Below are positions 9,566 through 20,350 of a stretch of 64,000 nucleotides of DNA, in pieces. The DNA is from Streptomyces sp. MH60 (GTDB taxonomy: Bacteria; Actinomycetota; Actinomycetes; Streptomycetales; Streptomycetaceae): contig NZ_MULI01000014.1 of the NCBI RefSeq assembly GCF_002939385.1, positions 58,482-122,481 on the forward strand, in the 5' to 3' direction. A program made the translations under genes and the position numbers. The notes beneath the pieces are model-generated. The model was not told the origin of the DNA. It saw only the letters and a list, made by a program, of their open reading frames with translations, and did no database searches. How positions within the stretch are numbered: the stretch's first letter is position 1; every line of letters begins with the position of its first letter.

Positions 9566-9713
9566 GCCCCGGCCCCTGGCGTTCCTGGACTCCGTCCGCG
9601 CGCTGCCGCCCGGCGAGCCGGTGCATGAGTCCCGCCTCCAGGGCCTCGCGCAGTTGCAGCATTCGTGCTCCGCGTGCCCCGGTCCTGCGGGACGGGTGTC
9701 GCTCCCAAAAGGC

Positions 9714-9754
9714 GGGAGGGCCACCTCATCCGGGGCGGATGAGGTGGCCCTCCC
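9714..9754. terminator. Strong bidirectional terminator (18-bp perfect stem)
   Basis: Bases 9714-9731 and 9737-9754 are perfect inverted repeats enclosing the 5-base loop GGGGC. The hairpin lies 22 bases beyond the stop of the minus-strand transporter gene and also caps transcripts entering from the repeat array. Bases 9566-9713, between the array and this hairpin, show no gene. Confidence 0.85.
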
Positions 9755-9775
9755 GAAAGACGGCCGCCGCAGGGC

Positions 9776-11272
9776 TCAGCGCACGTCGCCCATGAGGTCC
9801 TTGACCCGCTTGCGGTACATCCAGATCGCGAGGCCCGCGACCACCGCGAGGGTCGCCTCCGCGGCGACGATGCCCGTCTTGTTGAGGTCGACGCCGGCGA
9901 TGGAGAGCAGGCCGGTCGTGGCGTCACCCGCGGTGACGGCCAGGAACCAGACGCCCATCATCTGCGAGGCGTACTTCACCGGCGCCATCTTCGTCGTCAC
10001 CGACAGGCCGACCGGGGAGAGCATCAGCTCACCGCAGGTCTGGACGAAGTAGATCGCCACCAGCCACATCGCCGCCGCCTTGTGGCCGCCCTCGGCGATG
10101 CCCAGCGGGGCCAGGAAGAGGAAGAAGGACGCGCCGACCAGGACCAGGCCGCCGCAGAACTTGACGACGGTGCTCGGCTCCTTGCCGCGGCGGGCGAGCG
10201 CCAGCCACAGCGTGGCGAAGACCGGAGCGAGGGCCATGATGATGACCGGGTTGACCGACTGGTACCAGGAGACCGGGAAGTCCCAGCCGAAGACGCTGTT
10301 GTCGGCCGAGGAGTCGGCGAACAGCGACAGGGTCGAGCCGCCCTGGTCGTAGATCATCCAGAACACGGCGGCGGCGACGAAGAACCAGATGTACGCCGAC
10401 ATCTTGGACTGCTCGGCGCGGTCCAGGGACTTGTCGCGCTTGATGTTGGTCAGCACCAGCACCGGGATGATCACGCCGAGCAGGGTCAGCGGGACCAGGA
10501 TCCAGTTCAGGGTGTAGTGGCCGGAGAAGCCGACGATCGCGTAGAAGACGACGGCCAGCGCGGCCCAGAAGGCGGCCTTGCGCAGCGTCGAGGTCTTCTC
10601 CTCCACGGACAGCGGCTTCGGGACCACGCTGGAGTGCGGGTCCAGGTGGCGGCTGCCGATCAGGAACTGGATCACGCCCAGGCCCATGCCGACCGCGGCG
10701 AGCGCGAAGCCCAGGTGCCAGTTGACGTTCTCGCCGATGGTGCCGATGGTCAGCGGCGCCGCGAAGGCGCCGAGGTTGATGCCCATGTAGAAGACGGTGA
10801 AGCCACCGTCGCGGCGCGGGTCGTCGGGGCCGTTGTAGAGCTGGCCGACCATCGTGGAGATGTTGGCCTTCAGCAGACCCGAGCCGATGGCGACCAGACC
10901 CAGGCCCGCGTAGAACGTGCCGGAGGACGGCAGCGCCAGCGTGAGGTGGCCGAGCATGATCACACCGCCGGCGATGGCGACGGTCTTGCGGGGGCCCCAG
11001 ACCCGGTCGCCGAACCAGCCGCCCGGCATCGTGAGCAGGTACACCAGCGAGAGGTACACCGAGTAGATCGCGGTCGCGGTGCCGGCGCCGAGGCCGAGGC
11101 CACCCGGGGCGACGAGGTACAGCGGGAGCAGAGCCCTCATGCCGTAGTAGGAGAACCTCTCCCACATCTCGGTCATGAAGAGTGTGGCCAGTCCGCGGGG
11201 GTGGCCGAAGAAGGTCTTCTCGGAGCCGGGGGTGCCCGGGGTGACCGAGTCCTTCGTCAGGCTGGACGCCAT
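9776..11272 (-). CDS. Proton-dependent oligopeptide transporter (POT/PTR2 family)
   Basis: The 498-residue protein has the 12 or more membrane segments of the POT family of the major facilitator superfamily. Near the N-terminus is the proton-coupling motif EMWERFSYYGM. The signature VFYMGINLGAFAAPL lies in the fifth-helix region and the usual loop GGWFGDRVWGPRK is present. It imports di- and tripeptides with protons through the cytoplasmic membrane. The ATG at 11272 has an AAGGA site upstream. It stands alone, ended by the strong hairpin at 9714-9754, and is divergent from the two-component system across a 550-bp gap. Confidence 0.9.
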   Translation of the reverse strand: MASSLTKDSVTPGTPGSEKTFFGHPRGLATLFMTEMWERFSYYGMRALLPLYLVAPGGLGLGAGTATAIYSVYLSLVYLLTMPGGWFGDRVWGPRKTVAIAGGVIMLGHLTLALPSSGTFYAGLGLVAIGSGLLKANISTMVGQLYNGPDDPRRDGGFTVFYMGINLGAFAAPLTIGTIGENVNWHLGFALAAVGMGLGVIQFLIGSRHLDPHSSVVPKPLSVEEKTSTLRKAAFWAALAVVFYAIVGFSGHYTLNWILVPLTLLGVIIPVLVLTNIKRDKSLDRAEQSKMSAYIWFFVAAAVFWMIYDQGGSTLSLFADSSADNSVFGWDFPVSWYQSVNPVIIMALAPVFATLWLALARRGKEPSTVVKFCGGLVLVGASFFLFLAPLGIAEGGHKAAAMWLVAIYFVQTCGELMLSPVGLSVTTKMAPVKYASQMMGVWFLAVTAGDATTGLLSIAGVDLNKTGIVAAEATLAVVAGLAIWMYRKRVKDLMGDVR

Positions 11273-11823
11273 GGTCGATCCTTGCTGGTCGGGACGCGCT
11301 CATGAGGCGATGCGCGCCCGGTGGGGGGCGGCCGGCACCGGCGGCCTTCCCCGCCCGTCCCACGCCTGGGGGATTCCGCTCCGGATTGCGAAGCGGTGGG
11401 CGGCGGCCACCGGGATCCACGCCTCGGCGCGCGTCACTGCACGCGGTGAGGCCCGGCCACAGGTCATTCCTTTCAAGGCCGGCCGTGGGGGCCGGCCCGC
11501 ACACAAAAGTGACCTTCAGCGTCGAACTGTCGCCAAAGGTCCGCAGGGTGCTACAGGCGCTGATTCACCATACGGCAGGACACCGCCCGGTATGGAAGGA
11601 CTTGAGACACGGATCACAGGTAATAGTGGAACCGCGAACGATCTTTCGAAGGTCCATCACAGGATGGCACCCCACAGCCCCAGGTCCGGACGCGGGGTCG
11701 ACGGGACGGGTCGTACGGCGTCCGTCCGGGGAGTGTCCGGCGGGTGTCCGGCTTGTCCCTTGTACGTCGGCCGTGGCAGCGATCTTGCCCCGGGCGTTGC
11801 TCCGAGCGGTCTACCATCAGGCC
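11273..11823. other. Long divergent intergenic region between transporter and response regulator
   Basis: I see no gene in these 551 bases. The middle (about 11500-11650) is less GC-rich than its surroundings and probably holds the promoters of both flanking genes. One candidate for the rightward direction is TTGAGA (11602-11607) with TAGTGG (11624-11629), 16 bases apart, which would give the response-regulator mRNA a leader of about 185 bases. This assignment is weak. Confidence 0.35.
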
Positions 11824-12501
11824 ATGACCCGTGTACTGCTCGCCGAGGACGACGCGTCCATCTCGGAGCCGCTGGCCCGCGCACTGCGCAGGGAAGGGTA
11901 CGAGGTCGAGGTGCGTGAGGACGGACCCACCGCACTCGACGCCGGGCTGCAGGGCGGCATCGACCTGGTCGTGCTGGACCTGGGCCTGCCGGGCATGGAC
12001 GGTCTGGAGGTCGCCCGCCGGCTGCGGTCCGAGGGCCATGCCGTGCCGATCCTGATCCTGACCGCGCGTGCCGACGAGGTGGACACCGTCGTCGGCCTGG
12101 ACGCGGGCGCCGACGACTACGTCACCAAGCCCTTCCGCCTGGCCGAGCTGCTCGCCCGGGTCCGGGCCCTGCTGCGGCGCGGCGCCGTGGAGACCCCGCA
12201 GCCGCCCGCCACCCACGGCGTGCGCATCGACGTCGAGTCGCACCGGGCCTGGATGGGCGAGGAGGAGCTCCAGCTCACCGCGAAGGAGTTCGACCTGCTG
12301 AGGGTCCTGGTGCGCGACGCCGGCCGGGTCGTCACCCGCGACCAGCTGATGCGCGAGGTCTGGGACACCACCTGGTGGTCGTCGACCAAGACCCTCGACA
12401 TGCACATCTCCTGGCTGCGCAAGAAGCTGGGGGACGACGCGGCCAACCCCCGTTACATCGCCACCGTGCGCGGCGTGGGCTTCCGTTTCGAGAAGAACTG
12501 A
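11824..12501 (+). CDS. OmpR/PhoB-family response regulator
   Basis: The 225-residue protein has a receiver domain with acidic pocket residues at 9-10, phospho-acceptor Asp52 (LDLGLPGMDG), Thr80 and Lys102. A C-terminal winged-helix DNA-binding domain follows (LTAKEFDLLRVLVRDAGRVV, then KTLDMHISWLRKKLGD and TVRGVGFRFE). The frame is open further upstream, but the ATG at 11824 gives the standard receiver N-terminus. The sensor kinase gene follows 34 bases later, so the two are one operon. The stimulus is not evident. Its neighbour across the intergenic gap is a peptide transporter. Confidence 0.92.
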   Translation: MTRVLLAEDDASISEPLARALRREGYEVEVREDGPTALDAGLQGGIDLVVLDLGLPGMDGLEVARRLRSEGHAVPILILTARADEVDTVVGLDAGADDYVTKPFRLAELLARVRALLRRGAVETPQPPATHGVRIDVESHRAWMGEEELQLTAKEFDLLRVLVRDAGRVVTRDQLMREVWDTTWWSSTKTLDMHISWLRKKLGDDAANPRYIATVRGVGFRFEKN

Positions 12502-12535
12502 GCGAGCCCCGCGGGGGCCTTCCGGGTAAGAGGAC

Positions 12536-13810
12536 ATGCGCCGTCGACTGATCCAGTCCACGCTCGCCGTGGTACTCGTCGTGATCGCCGTCTTCGGCGT
12601 CTCCCTCGTCATCGTCGAGACCCGGACCATCAGCAGCACCGCCCAGGAACGGGTCGACCTGGAGGCGGTGCGGCTGGCCAGCATCGTCGACAGCCGGCTC
12701 ATCGGCACCGGCTCCGTCGACGGGGACTTCCTGCGGGAGCAGATCCGCGACGCCCGGTACGCCGTGATCCGCATTCCCGGCGAGCCGGTCATCGAGGTCG
12801 GCGACAAGCCGTCCGGAGACGTCCTCCAGGGCAGGGCCACCGGTGAGGAGGGCGAGACGGTCCTCGTCGAGGAGCCCAGCTCCTCGGTCACCCGGGAGGT
12901 CGGGCGCACGCTGCTGATCATCGGGCTGGTGGCGCTGCTCGCGGTGATCGCGGCCGTACTGCTGGCGATCCGGCAGGCCAACCGCCTCGCCTCGCCGCTC
13001 ACCGACCTCGCCGAGACCGCCGAACGCCTCGGCTCCGGCGACCCGCGCCCGCGGCACAAGCGGTACGGCGTCCCCGAGCTGGACCGGGTCGCGGACGTGC
13101 TGGACTCCTCCGCGGAGCGCATCGCCCGGATGCTCACCGCCGAGCGCCGGCTGGCCGCCGACGCCTCCCACCAGCTGCGTACGCCGCTGACCGCACTGTC
13201 GATGCGGCTGGAGGAGATCACCCTCACCGACGAGCCGGAGACGGTGAAGGAGGAGGCGACGATCGCGCTGTCGCAGGTGGAGCGGCTGACCGACGTCGTG
13301 GACCGGCTGCTCACCAACTCCCGCGACCCGCGCAGCGGCTCCGCCGTCACCTTCGAGCTGGACGACGTCATCCAGCAGCAGATCGCCGAGTGGCGGCCGG
13401 CCTACCGCGGCGAGGGCCGGGCCATCGTCAGCTCCGGCAAACGCCATCTGACGGCCGTGGGCACCCCGGGCGCCGTGGCGCAGGTGCTGGCCGCGCTGAT
13501 CGAGAACTCCCTGATGCACGGCGGCGGCACGGTGGCCCTGCGGACCCGGGTGACCGGCAACCAGGCCGTGGTCGAGGTCACCGACGAGGGCCCCGGCGTC
13601 CCGGGCGACCTGGGGGCGCGGATCTTCGAGCGCGCGATCAGCGGACGCAACTCCACCGGCATCGGCCTCGCCGTCGCCCGCGACCTGGCCGAGGCGGACG
13701 GCGGCCGCCTGGAGCTGCTCCAGAGTCGCCCACCGGTCTTCGGGCTGTTCCTGTCCCGTACGCCGCCCTCGAAGAAGTCCTCGACGGACGGCGGGGAGAC
13801 GGTGCGCTGA
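12536..13810 (+). CDS. Membrane sensor histidine kinase partner of the upstream regulator
   Basis: The 424-residue protein has membrane segments at about 8-27 and 125-146 enclosing a roughly 95-residue extracytoplasmic sensor region. HAMP follows. The dimerisation/phosphoacceptor motif ASHQLRTPLTAL has His212, and the ATPase domain has the N box LIENSLMHGG (Asn324), G1 DEGPG (350-354) and G2 STGIGLA. The sensor region matches no ligand-binding domain I can name. It is co-transcribed with the response regulator and converges on the GtrA gene, whose stop is 24 bases away. Confidence 0.92.
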   Translation: MRRRLIQSTLAVVLVVIAVFGVSLVIVETRTISSTAQERVDLEAVRLASIVDSRLIGTGSVDGDFLREQIRDARYAVIRIPGEPVIEVGDKPSGDVLQGRATGEEGETVLVEEPSSSVTREVGRTLLIIGLVALLAVIAAVLLAIRQANRLASPLTDLAETAERLGSGDPRPRHKRYGVPELDRVADVLDSSAERIARMLTAERRLAADASHQLRTPLTALSMRLEEITLTDEPETVKEEATIALSQVERLTDVVDRLLTNSRDPRSGSAVTFELDDVIQQQIAEWRPAYRGEGRAIVSSGKRHLTAVGTPGAVAQVLAALIENSLMHGGGTVALRTRVTGNQAVVEVTDEGPGVPGDLGARIFERAISGRNSTGIGLAVARDLAEADGGRLELLQSRPPVFGLFLSRTPPSKKSSTDGGETVR

Positions 13811-13834
13811 GGGCCCCGGGCGGAGGCGGGCGGG

Positions 13835-14407
13835 TCAGCGGTGGCCGGCGGGGGCGCCGTCCGCGCGCGGGACCGCGGTGGGGTGCTCGTGCTCCAGGAA
13901 GGTCTCCGCCCGCGTCACCGGCTCACGGGCGGGCAGCGCGCGGAAGACCCAGCTGCGGTACGACCAGAAGCGGAACAGCGTGCCGATGCCGATGCCGAGG
14001 AACTTGAAGATGTTGCTCTGCAGCGGGCTGTCCCAGCCGAACCCGTACGTCGCGGTGTAGAGCACGCCGTTCTCGATGACCAGCCCGACCGCGCTGAACA
14101 GCAGGAACAGCGACATCTCGCGGGTCTGGCCGCTCTTGTCGCGGTCCCGGTAGGTGAAGTAGCGGAAGCCCACGTAGTTGAAGACGATCGCGGCGACCGT
14201 GGCGATGATGCTGGCCCGCACCACCTGGAGGTCGGTGACCTGCCGCACGAAGTTGAAGACCAGGAGGTTGACCAGCACCCCCGCGCCGCCCACGGCGCCG
14301 AACTTCACGACCTCACGCACGAACCGGTCGACCCGGTCCCGCATCCCGGCGCGCTGCGCCGCGGGCGCGGAGGGAGCCGTGTGAGCACCCGAGGAACCAT
14401 GTCCCAT
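13835..14407 (-). CDS. GtrA-family membrane protein
   Basis: The 190-residue protein has four membrane helices (about 36-58, 62-83, 100-120 and 130-150) and conserved GtrA features such as VVKFGAVGGAGVLVNLLVFN, NYVGFRYFTYR and FKFLGIGIGTLFRFWSYRSWVF. GtrA-like proteins are thought to flip or position polyprenyl-linked sugars at the membrane. The ATG at 14407 is used; an internal ATG at 14344 would remove a Pro/Ala-rich head. It is divergent from purK. A link to the wall-glycan genes further along is possible but only inferred. Confidence 0.82.
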   Translation of the reverse strand: MGHGSSGAHTAPSAPAAQRAGMRDRVDRFVREVVKFGAVGGAGVLVNLLVFNFVRQVTDLQVVRASIIATVAAIVFNYVGFRYFTYRDRDKSGQTREMSLFLLFSAVGLVIENGVLYTATYGFGWDSPLQSNIFKFLGIGIGTLFRFWSYRSWVFRALPAREPVTRAETFLEHEHPTAVPRADGAPAGHR

Positions 14408-14572
14408 GGCCGTGCAGGCCCCCGTCCATCGGTTGGCGTCAATCCGTTCATGCTAACCACCCGGACGCGCGATCTTCCTGCGGACGGTCCTACGGGAGCC
14501 GGAACGGGCGTCTGGACCGGCTGGAAACGGCCGGTAAACAGGTGGGCTCCGCGCGGCCGATACGCTAGGGGT

Positions 14573-17474
<2,902 letters not shown>

Positions 17475-17637
17475 GCCGTCACCTCTGGCAGGGCGGGGCA
17501 GCCGGTGTGTCCGGCCGCCCCGCCCAGGTACGTCCGGGGGGTTGAGCCGCGTACCCCCGAACGCTCCATCCACCAGGAAGCCCTTTCCGCTCCGTGCGAC
17601 GGTGGCCGTACCTCACGACGACCGTTCGGAGCCCGTC

Positions 17638-18768
17638 ATGGCAGACCTCCAGGACGACCTGCACACCGGTACCGAGGCCGGTGGGCTCGACGACCTGCCC
17701 TTGCCGCTCGCCGCGGAGGCCTTTCCGCCGGAGCCCTACGCGCCCGTGTCCGACCCCGACGACGAGCCGCTGACCCGGGCGCTGGCCGTACTCTCGGCCC
17801 ACCCCGTCGCCGACGGCTGCAACGGCCTGCCCTGGGCGCTCAGGCACCTGCCCTGGTACGACCTGGAGCTGGGCGAGAGCGCCGTCGACACCGACGTGCC
17901 GCGGCTGCGCGCGGGCCGCGTGGGCGCGCTGCTGTGGTCGCTGCACCTGCCCGAGTCCCTCGACGGGGACCGCGCGGTCGGCGCGACGCTGGAGCAGCTC
18001 GACCTGGTCAAGACGGTCGTGCGGGCCCACCCGGAGGGGCTGCGCCTGGCCTACGACGCGGGGCAGGCCATCGACGCCCGCAACTGCGGCCGGGTCGCCG
18101 TGCTGCCCGGTCCCGCGGGCGCCGCCGCCCTCGGCGACTGCCTCGGCATCCTGCGCTCACTGCACGCCCTCGGCCTGCGCGCCCTGACGCTGTCCGGGGT
18201 GAGCTGGGCGAGCGAGGCGGGGCTGACCCGGTTCGGCGAGGAGGTCGTCCGGGAGATGAACCGCCTCGGTGTCGTCGCCGACCTCTCCGGCGCCTCCGCG
18301 GAGACCGTCCGCCGTACCCTCGCCGTGTCCAAGGCGCCCGCGCTGTGCACCCGGTCCGCCGCCCGTGCCCTGCGCCCGCACCCCGCCAACCTCCCCGACG
18401 ACCTGCTGGTGGAGCTGGGCGCGGCCGGCGGTCTGTGCATGGTGCCGCTGACCGCCGAGCAGACCGGCCCGACCGTCCGGGACGTCGCCGACCACCTCGA
18501 CCACGTGCGCACGGTGGCCGGGCCGCAGAGCGTGGGCCTGTCCGGCACCTTCGACACCGGCGCCGCCCACCCCTTGGAGCTGGGCGACGCCTCCTGCTAC
18601 CCCCGGCTCATCGCCGAACTGCTCAGGCGCGGCTGGGACGAGGCGGACGTGGCCCTGCTGACCTGGGGCAACGTCCAGCGCGTCCTGCGCGCCGCGGCCT
18701 TCACCGCGAAGGCGGCCCAACTGCGCCGCGAGCCGTCCACGGCGACCATCGGGGACCTGGACGGATAA
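17638..18768 (+). CDS. Catalytically dead paralogue of the membrane dipeptidase
   Basis: The 376-residue protein aligns along its whole length with the preceding dipeptidase (for example [25 protein letters not shown] and a shared LDG end), but every metal position is changed. HND becomes CNG at 61-63, Glu of GAEGG becomes Ala (GPAGA), His of DLSH becomes Gly (DLSG), His of SHSSSRA becomes Arg (TRSAARA), and GGDYDG becomes SGTFDT. The frame is intact and codon use is normal, so it is probably an expressed pseudoenzyme rather than a pseudogene. The ATG at 17638 has a CGGAG site; a TTG at 17542 with a strong GGGGGG run is an alternative that adds 32 residues. Confidence 0.82.
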   Translation: MADLQDDLHTGTEAGGLDDLPLPLAAEAFPPEPYAPVSDPDDEPLTRALAVLSAHPVADGCNGLPWALRHLPWYDLELGESAVDTDVPRLRAGRVGALLWSLHLPESLDGDRAVGATLEQLDLVKTVVRAHPEGLRLAYDAGQAIDARNCGRVAVLPGPAGAAALGDCLGILRSLHALGLRALTLSGVSWASEAGLTRFGEEVVREMNRLGVVADLSGASAETVRRTLAVSKAPALCTRSAARALRPHPANLPDDLLVELGAAGGLCMVPLTAEQTGPTVRDVADHLDHVRTVAGPQSVGLSGTFDTGAAHPLELGDASCYPRLIAELLRRGWDEADVALLTWGNVQRVLRAAAFTAKAAQLRREPSTATIGDLDG

Positions 18769-18780
18769 TCCGCGCGAGCG

Positions 18781-19173
18781 TCACGTGTGCTCGATCCGGC
18801 ACAGGCAGAACGGGTGTCCCGCCGGATCGGCGTACACCATGAAGTCCTTCTTCTCCCGGTCCTCCAGGTCCAGCGGCCGGGCGCCCAGCGCGAGCACCCG
18901 CTCGTGCGCGGCGTCCATCTCCGCCCAGGTCGCCCCGCCCTCGAAGTCGAGGTGGAACTGCTGGGCGTTGCGGTCGGAGCGCGGCCACTCGGGCGGGGTG
19001 AGGCCCGGCGCCCGCTGGAAGGCCAGACGAGGTCCGCCCGGCACCTGGAGGACCACCCAGTCCGGGTCCTCCTCGTCGGGCGTGCCGCCCCCGACCGCCG
19101 CGTAGAAGCGGGCCAGCTCACGGGGCTCGGGACAGTCGACGACGACGGAACGGAAACGTGCCGCGGGTGCCAT
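18781..19173 (-). CDS. VOC-fold (glyoxalase/bleomycin-resistance-like) protein, copy 1
   Basis: The 130-residue protein has the paired beta-alpha-beta-beta-beta pattern of VOC proteins: DCPEPRELARFYAAV near the N-terminus, QQFHLDFE in the middle and VYADPAGHPFCLC at the end. The ATG at 19173 follows a GGGAGG site four bases upstream. It resembles the neighbouring copy (19254-19613) closely enough to be a tandem duplicate. Members bind small ligands or metal and include isomerases, dioxygenases and antibiotic-binding proteins, so the substrate is open. It converges on the pseudo-dipeptidase gene with only 12 bases between. Confidence 0.85.
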   Translation of the reverse strand: MAPAARFRSVVVDCPEPRELARFYAAVGGGTPDEEDPDWVVLQVPGGPRLAFQRAPGLTPPEWPRSDRNAQQFHLDFEGGATWAEMDAAHERVLALGARPLDLEDREKKDFMVYADPAGHPFCLCRIEHT

Positions 19174-19188
19174 GCGGGTACCTCCCGG

Positions 19189-19252
19189 GATCGGTGGATC
19201 GGTGGATCGGCGGATCGGCGGATCGGCGGATCGGCGGATCGGCGGATCGACG
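19189..19252. repeat. Microsatellite: eight copies of an 8-bp unit
   Basis: Bases 19189-19252 are eight tandem copies of GATCGGYG: two GATCGGTG, five GATCGGCG and a final GATCGACG. The array fills the gap between the two VOC genes, ending just before the stop of copy 2 and just upstream of the ribosome binding site of copy 1. A change in copy number would alter intercistronic spacing. Confidence 0.92.
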
Positions 19253-19253
19253 C

Positions 19254-19613
19254 TCAGCAGGCGCACAGGCAGAACGGGTGCCCGGCCGGGTCGGCGTAAA
19301 CCCGGAAGGTACGGGTGCGGTCCTCCGCGTCCAGCGGCCGCGCGCCCAGCTCGAGCACCGCCTTCTCGGCCGCGTCCAGGTCCGGGACGGTCAGGTCGAG
19401 GTGGAACTGCTGCGAGTCGTCGGGCGCGGGCCACTTCGGCGGCACGAACCCGGGGGCGGCCTGGAACGCCAGCGCCTGTCCGCCCGGCAGCTTCAGGTCG
19501 ACCCAGTCGCCCTCGCCCTCGACGGTGCCGCCGAGCACGCCGGCGTAGAAGCGGGCCAGTGCACGGGGCTCGGGACAGTCCAGGACGACGACACCCAGTT
19601 CGGCGACAGCCAT
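19254..19613 (-). CDS. VOC-fold (glyoxalase-like) protein, copy 2
   Basis: The 119-residue protein has the same layout as copy 1 (DCPEPRALARFYAGVLGG, QQFHLDLTVPDLDAAE, YADPAGHPFCLCAC). The ATG at 19613 has an excellent AAGGAGG site. It is the first gene of a two-gene minus-strand unit and is divergent from a CGNR zinc-finger regulator. The 110-bp gap between them is full of GTAAC half-sites, so that regulator probably controls this pair. The terminal Cys-rich CLCAC is shared in part with copy 1 (CLC). Confidence 0.87.
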   Translation of the reverse strand: MAVAELGVVVLDCPEPRALARFYAGVLGGTVEGEGDWVDLKLPGGQALAFQAAPGFVPPKWPAPDDSQQFHLDLTVPDLDAAEKAVLELGARPLDAEDRTRTFRVYADPAGHPFCLCAC

Positions 19614-19651
19614 GACTTCCTCCTTGAAGCACGCGGTCTTCGGCTCACCGG

Positions 19652-19714
19652 CGGTTACCAGCACTGCGCGGGTAACCGGTAACGGTTACTGCATGCTCCC
19701 CTATTGGGGGTAAC
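19652..19714. promoter_or_regulatory. Operator cluster of GTAAC half-sites between VOC genes and CGNR regulator
   Basis: Five GTAAC/GTTAC half-sites lie within 63 bases. CGGTTACC (19652-19659) and GGTAACCG (19671-19678) form a perfect inverted repeat with an 11-base spacer. GTAACGGTTAC (19679-19689) is a perfect 11-base palindrome. A last GGTAAC is at 19709-19714. The density of one motif in a divergent promoter region is what a dimeric autoregulator would need. Confidence 0.6.
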
Positions 19715-19723
19715 GTCGCAAGC

Positions 19724-20233
19724 ATGAGTGAGCGATCGCCCGCACCGGGCGGCCTGGAACTGGTCGAGGCCCTGGTGAACACGCTGCTGGACGTCAAGAC
19801 GGGCGCCGACTCGCTGGACACCCCGGAGAACCGGGCGCGTTTCGGACTGACGGAGGACGACCTGTCCGCGGCCCGCGAGCTGCGCGAGTCCCTGCGCGCC
19901 ACCCTGCTCGCCCACGCCGGCCATCCGCCGCACCGCCCGGTGACCCCGCTGGGCGAGCTGCTGGCCGCCGCCCCGCTGGTCGTCGCCGTCGACCCGGCCG
20001 ACGGTTCCGCGGCCCTCGCCCCCGCCCGCGAGGGCACCCTCACCGCGCGCGTCGCCGCCGCCGTCGCGGAGGCGCTGGTGGCCGGCACCTGGAGCCGCTT
20101 CAAGGCGTGCGAGGCCGCCGACTGCCACTGGGCGTACTACGACCGCAGCCCGGGCGGACGAGGCCGCTGGTGCTCGATGCAGGTGTGCGGGGCGCGCGCC
20201 AAGATGCGCCGGTACCGGGCCAAGGAGGCGTAA
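19724..20233 (+). CDS. CGNR zinc-finger (ABATE-domain) putative transcriptional regulator
   Basis: The 169-residue protein has an N-terminal ABATE-type ligand-binding region and a C-terminal treble-clef zinc finger with Cys129, Cys134, Cys150 and Cys155. The family motif CGNR reads CGAR here. The segment CHWAYYDRSPGGRGRWCSM is highly typical. Such proteins are predicted DNA-binding regulators. It is divergent from the VOC gene pair, with repeated GTAAC sites between. The ATG at 19724 is used; no strong ribosome binding site is seen. Confidence 0.85.
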   Translation: MSERSPAPGGLELVEALVNTLLDVKTGADSLDTPENRARFGLTEDDLSAARELRESLRATLLAHAGHPPHRPVTPLGELLAAAPLVVAVDPADGSAALAPAREGTLTARVAAAVAEALVAGTWSRFKACEAADCHWAYYDRSPGGRGRWCSMQVCGARAKMRRYRAKEA

Positions 20234-20284
20234 ACCACAAGGGGTTCACCGGCCGCCGCACCGCTTCGTGGGGCAGAATGCGGA

Positions 20285-20327
20285 CGACGCCGGTTCGGCC
20301 GACTGAGCCTCGGCCGAACCGGCGTCG
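20285..20327. terminator. Bidirectional terminator between CGNR gene and ugd
   Basis: An 18-bp perfect stem (20285-20302 with 20310-20327) encloses a 7-base loop CTGAGCC. It lies between the convergent ends of the CGNR regulator and the UDP-glucose dehydrogenase gene. Confidence 0.85.
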
Positions 20328-20350
20328 CCTTCACGGGCCTCCGGCAGCCG

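Noticed and set aside
8326..9927. Long minus-strand open frames across the 85-bp repeats
   Set aside because: The repeat period is not divisible by three, all three frames stay open because of base composition, the predicted proteins are simple repeats, and they overlap prsI and the transporter gene antisense.
17638..18768. Calling the second dipeptidase a pseudogene
   Set aside because: The frame is intact, codon bias is normal and fold-defining positions are kept. Only the catalytic ligands are lost, which fits a pseudoenzyme better than decay.
18781..19632. A single 283-residue VOC protein
   Set aside because: The upstream part of that frame overlaps the neighbouring VOC gene out of phase and runs through the 8-bp repeats. 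A good ribosome binding site precedes the ATG at 19173.
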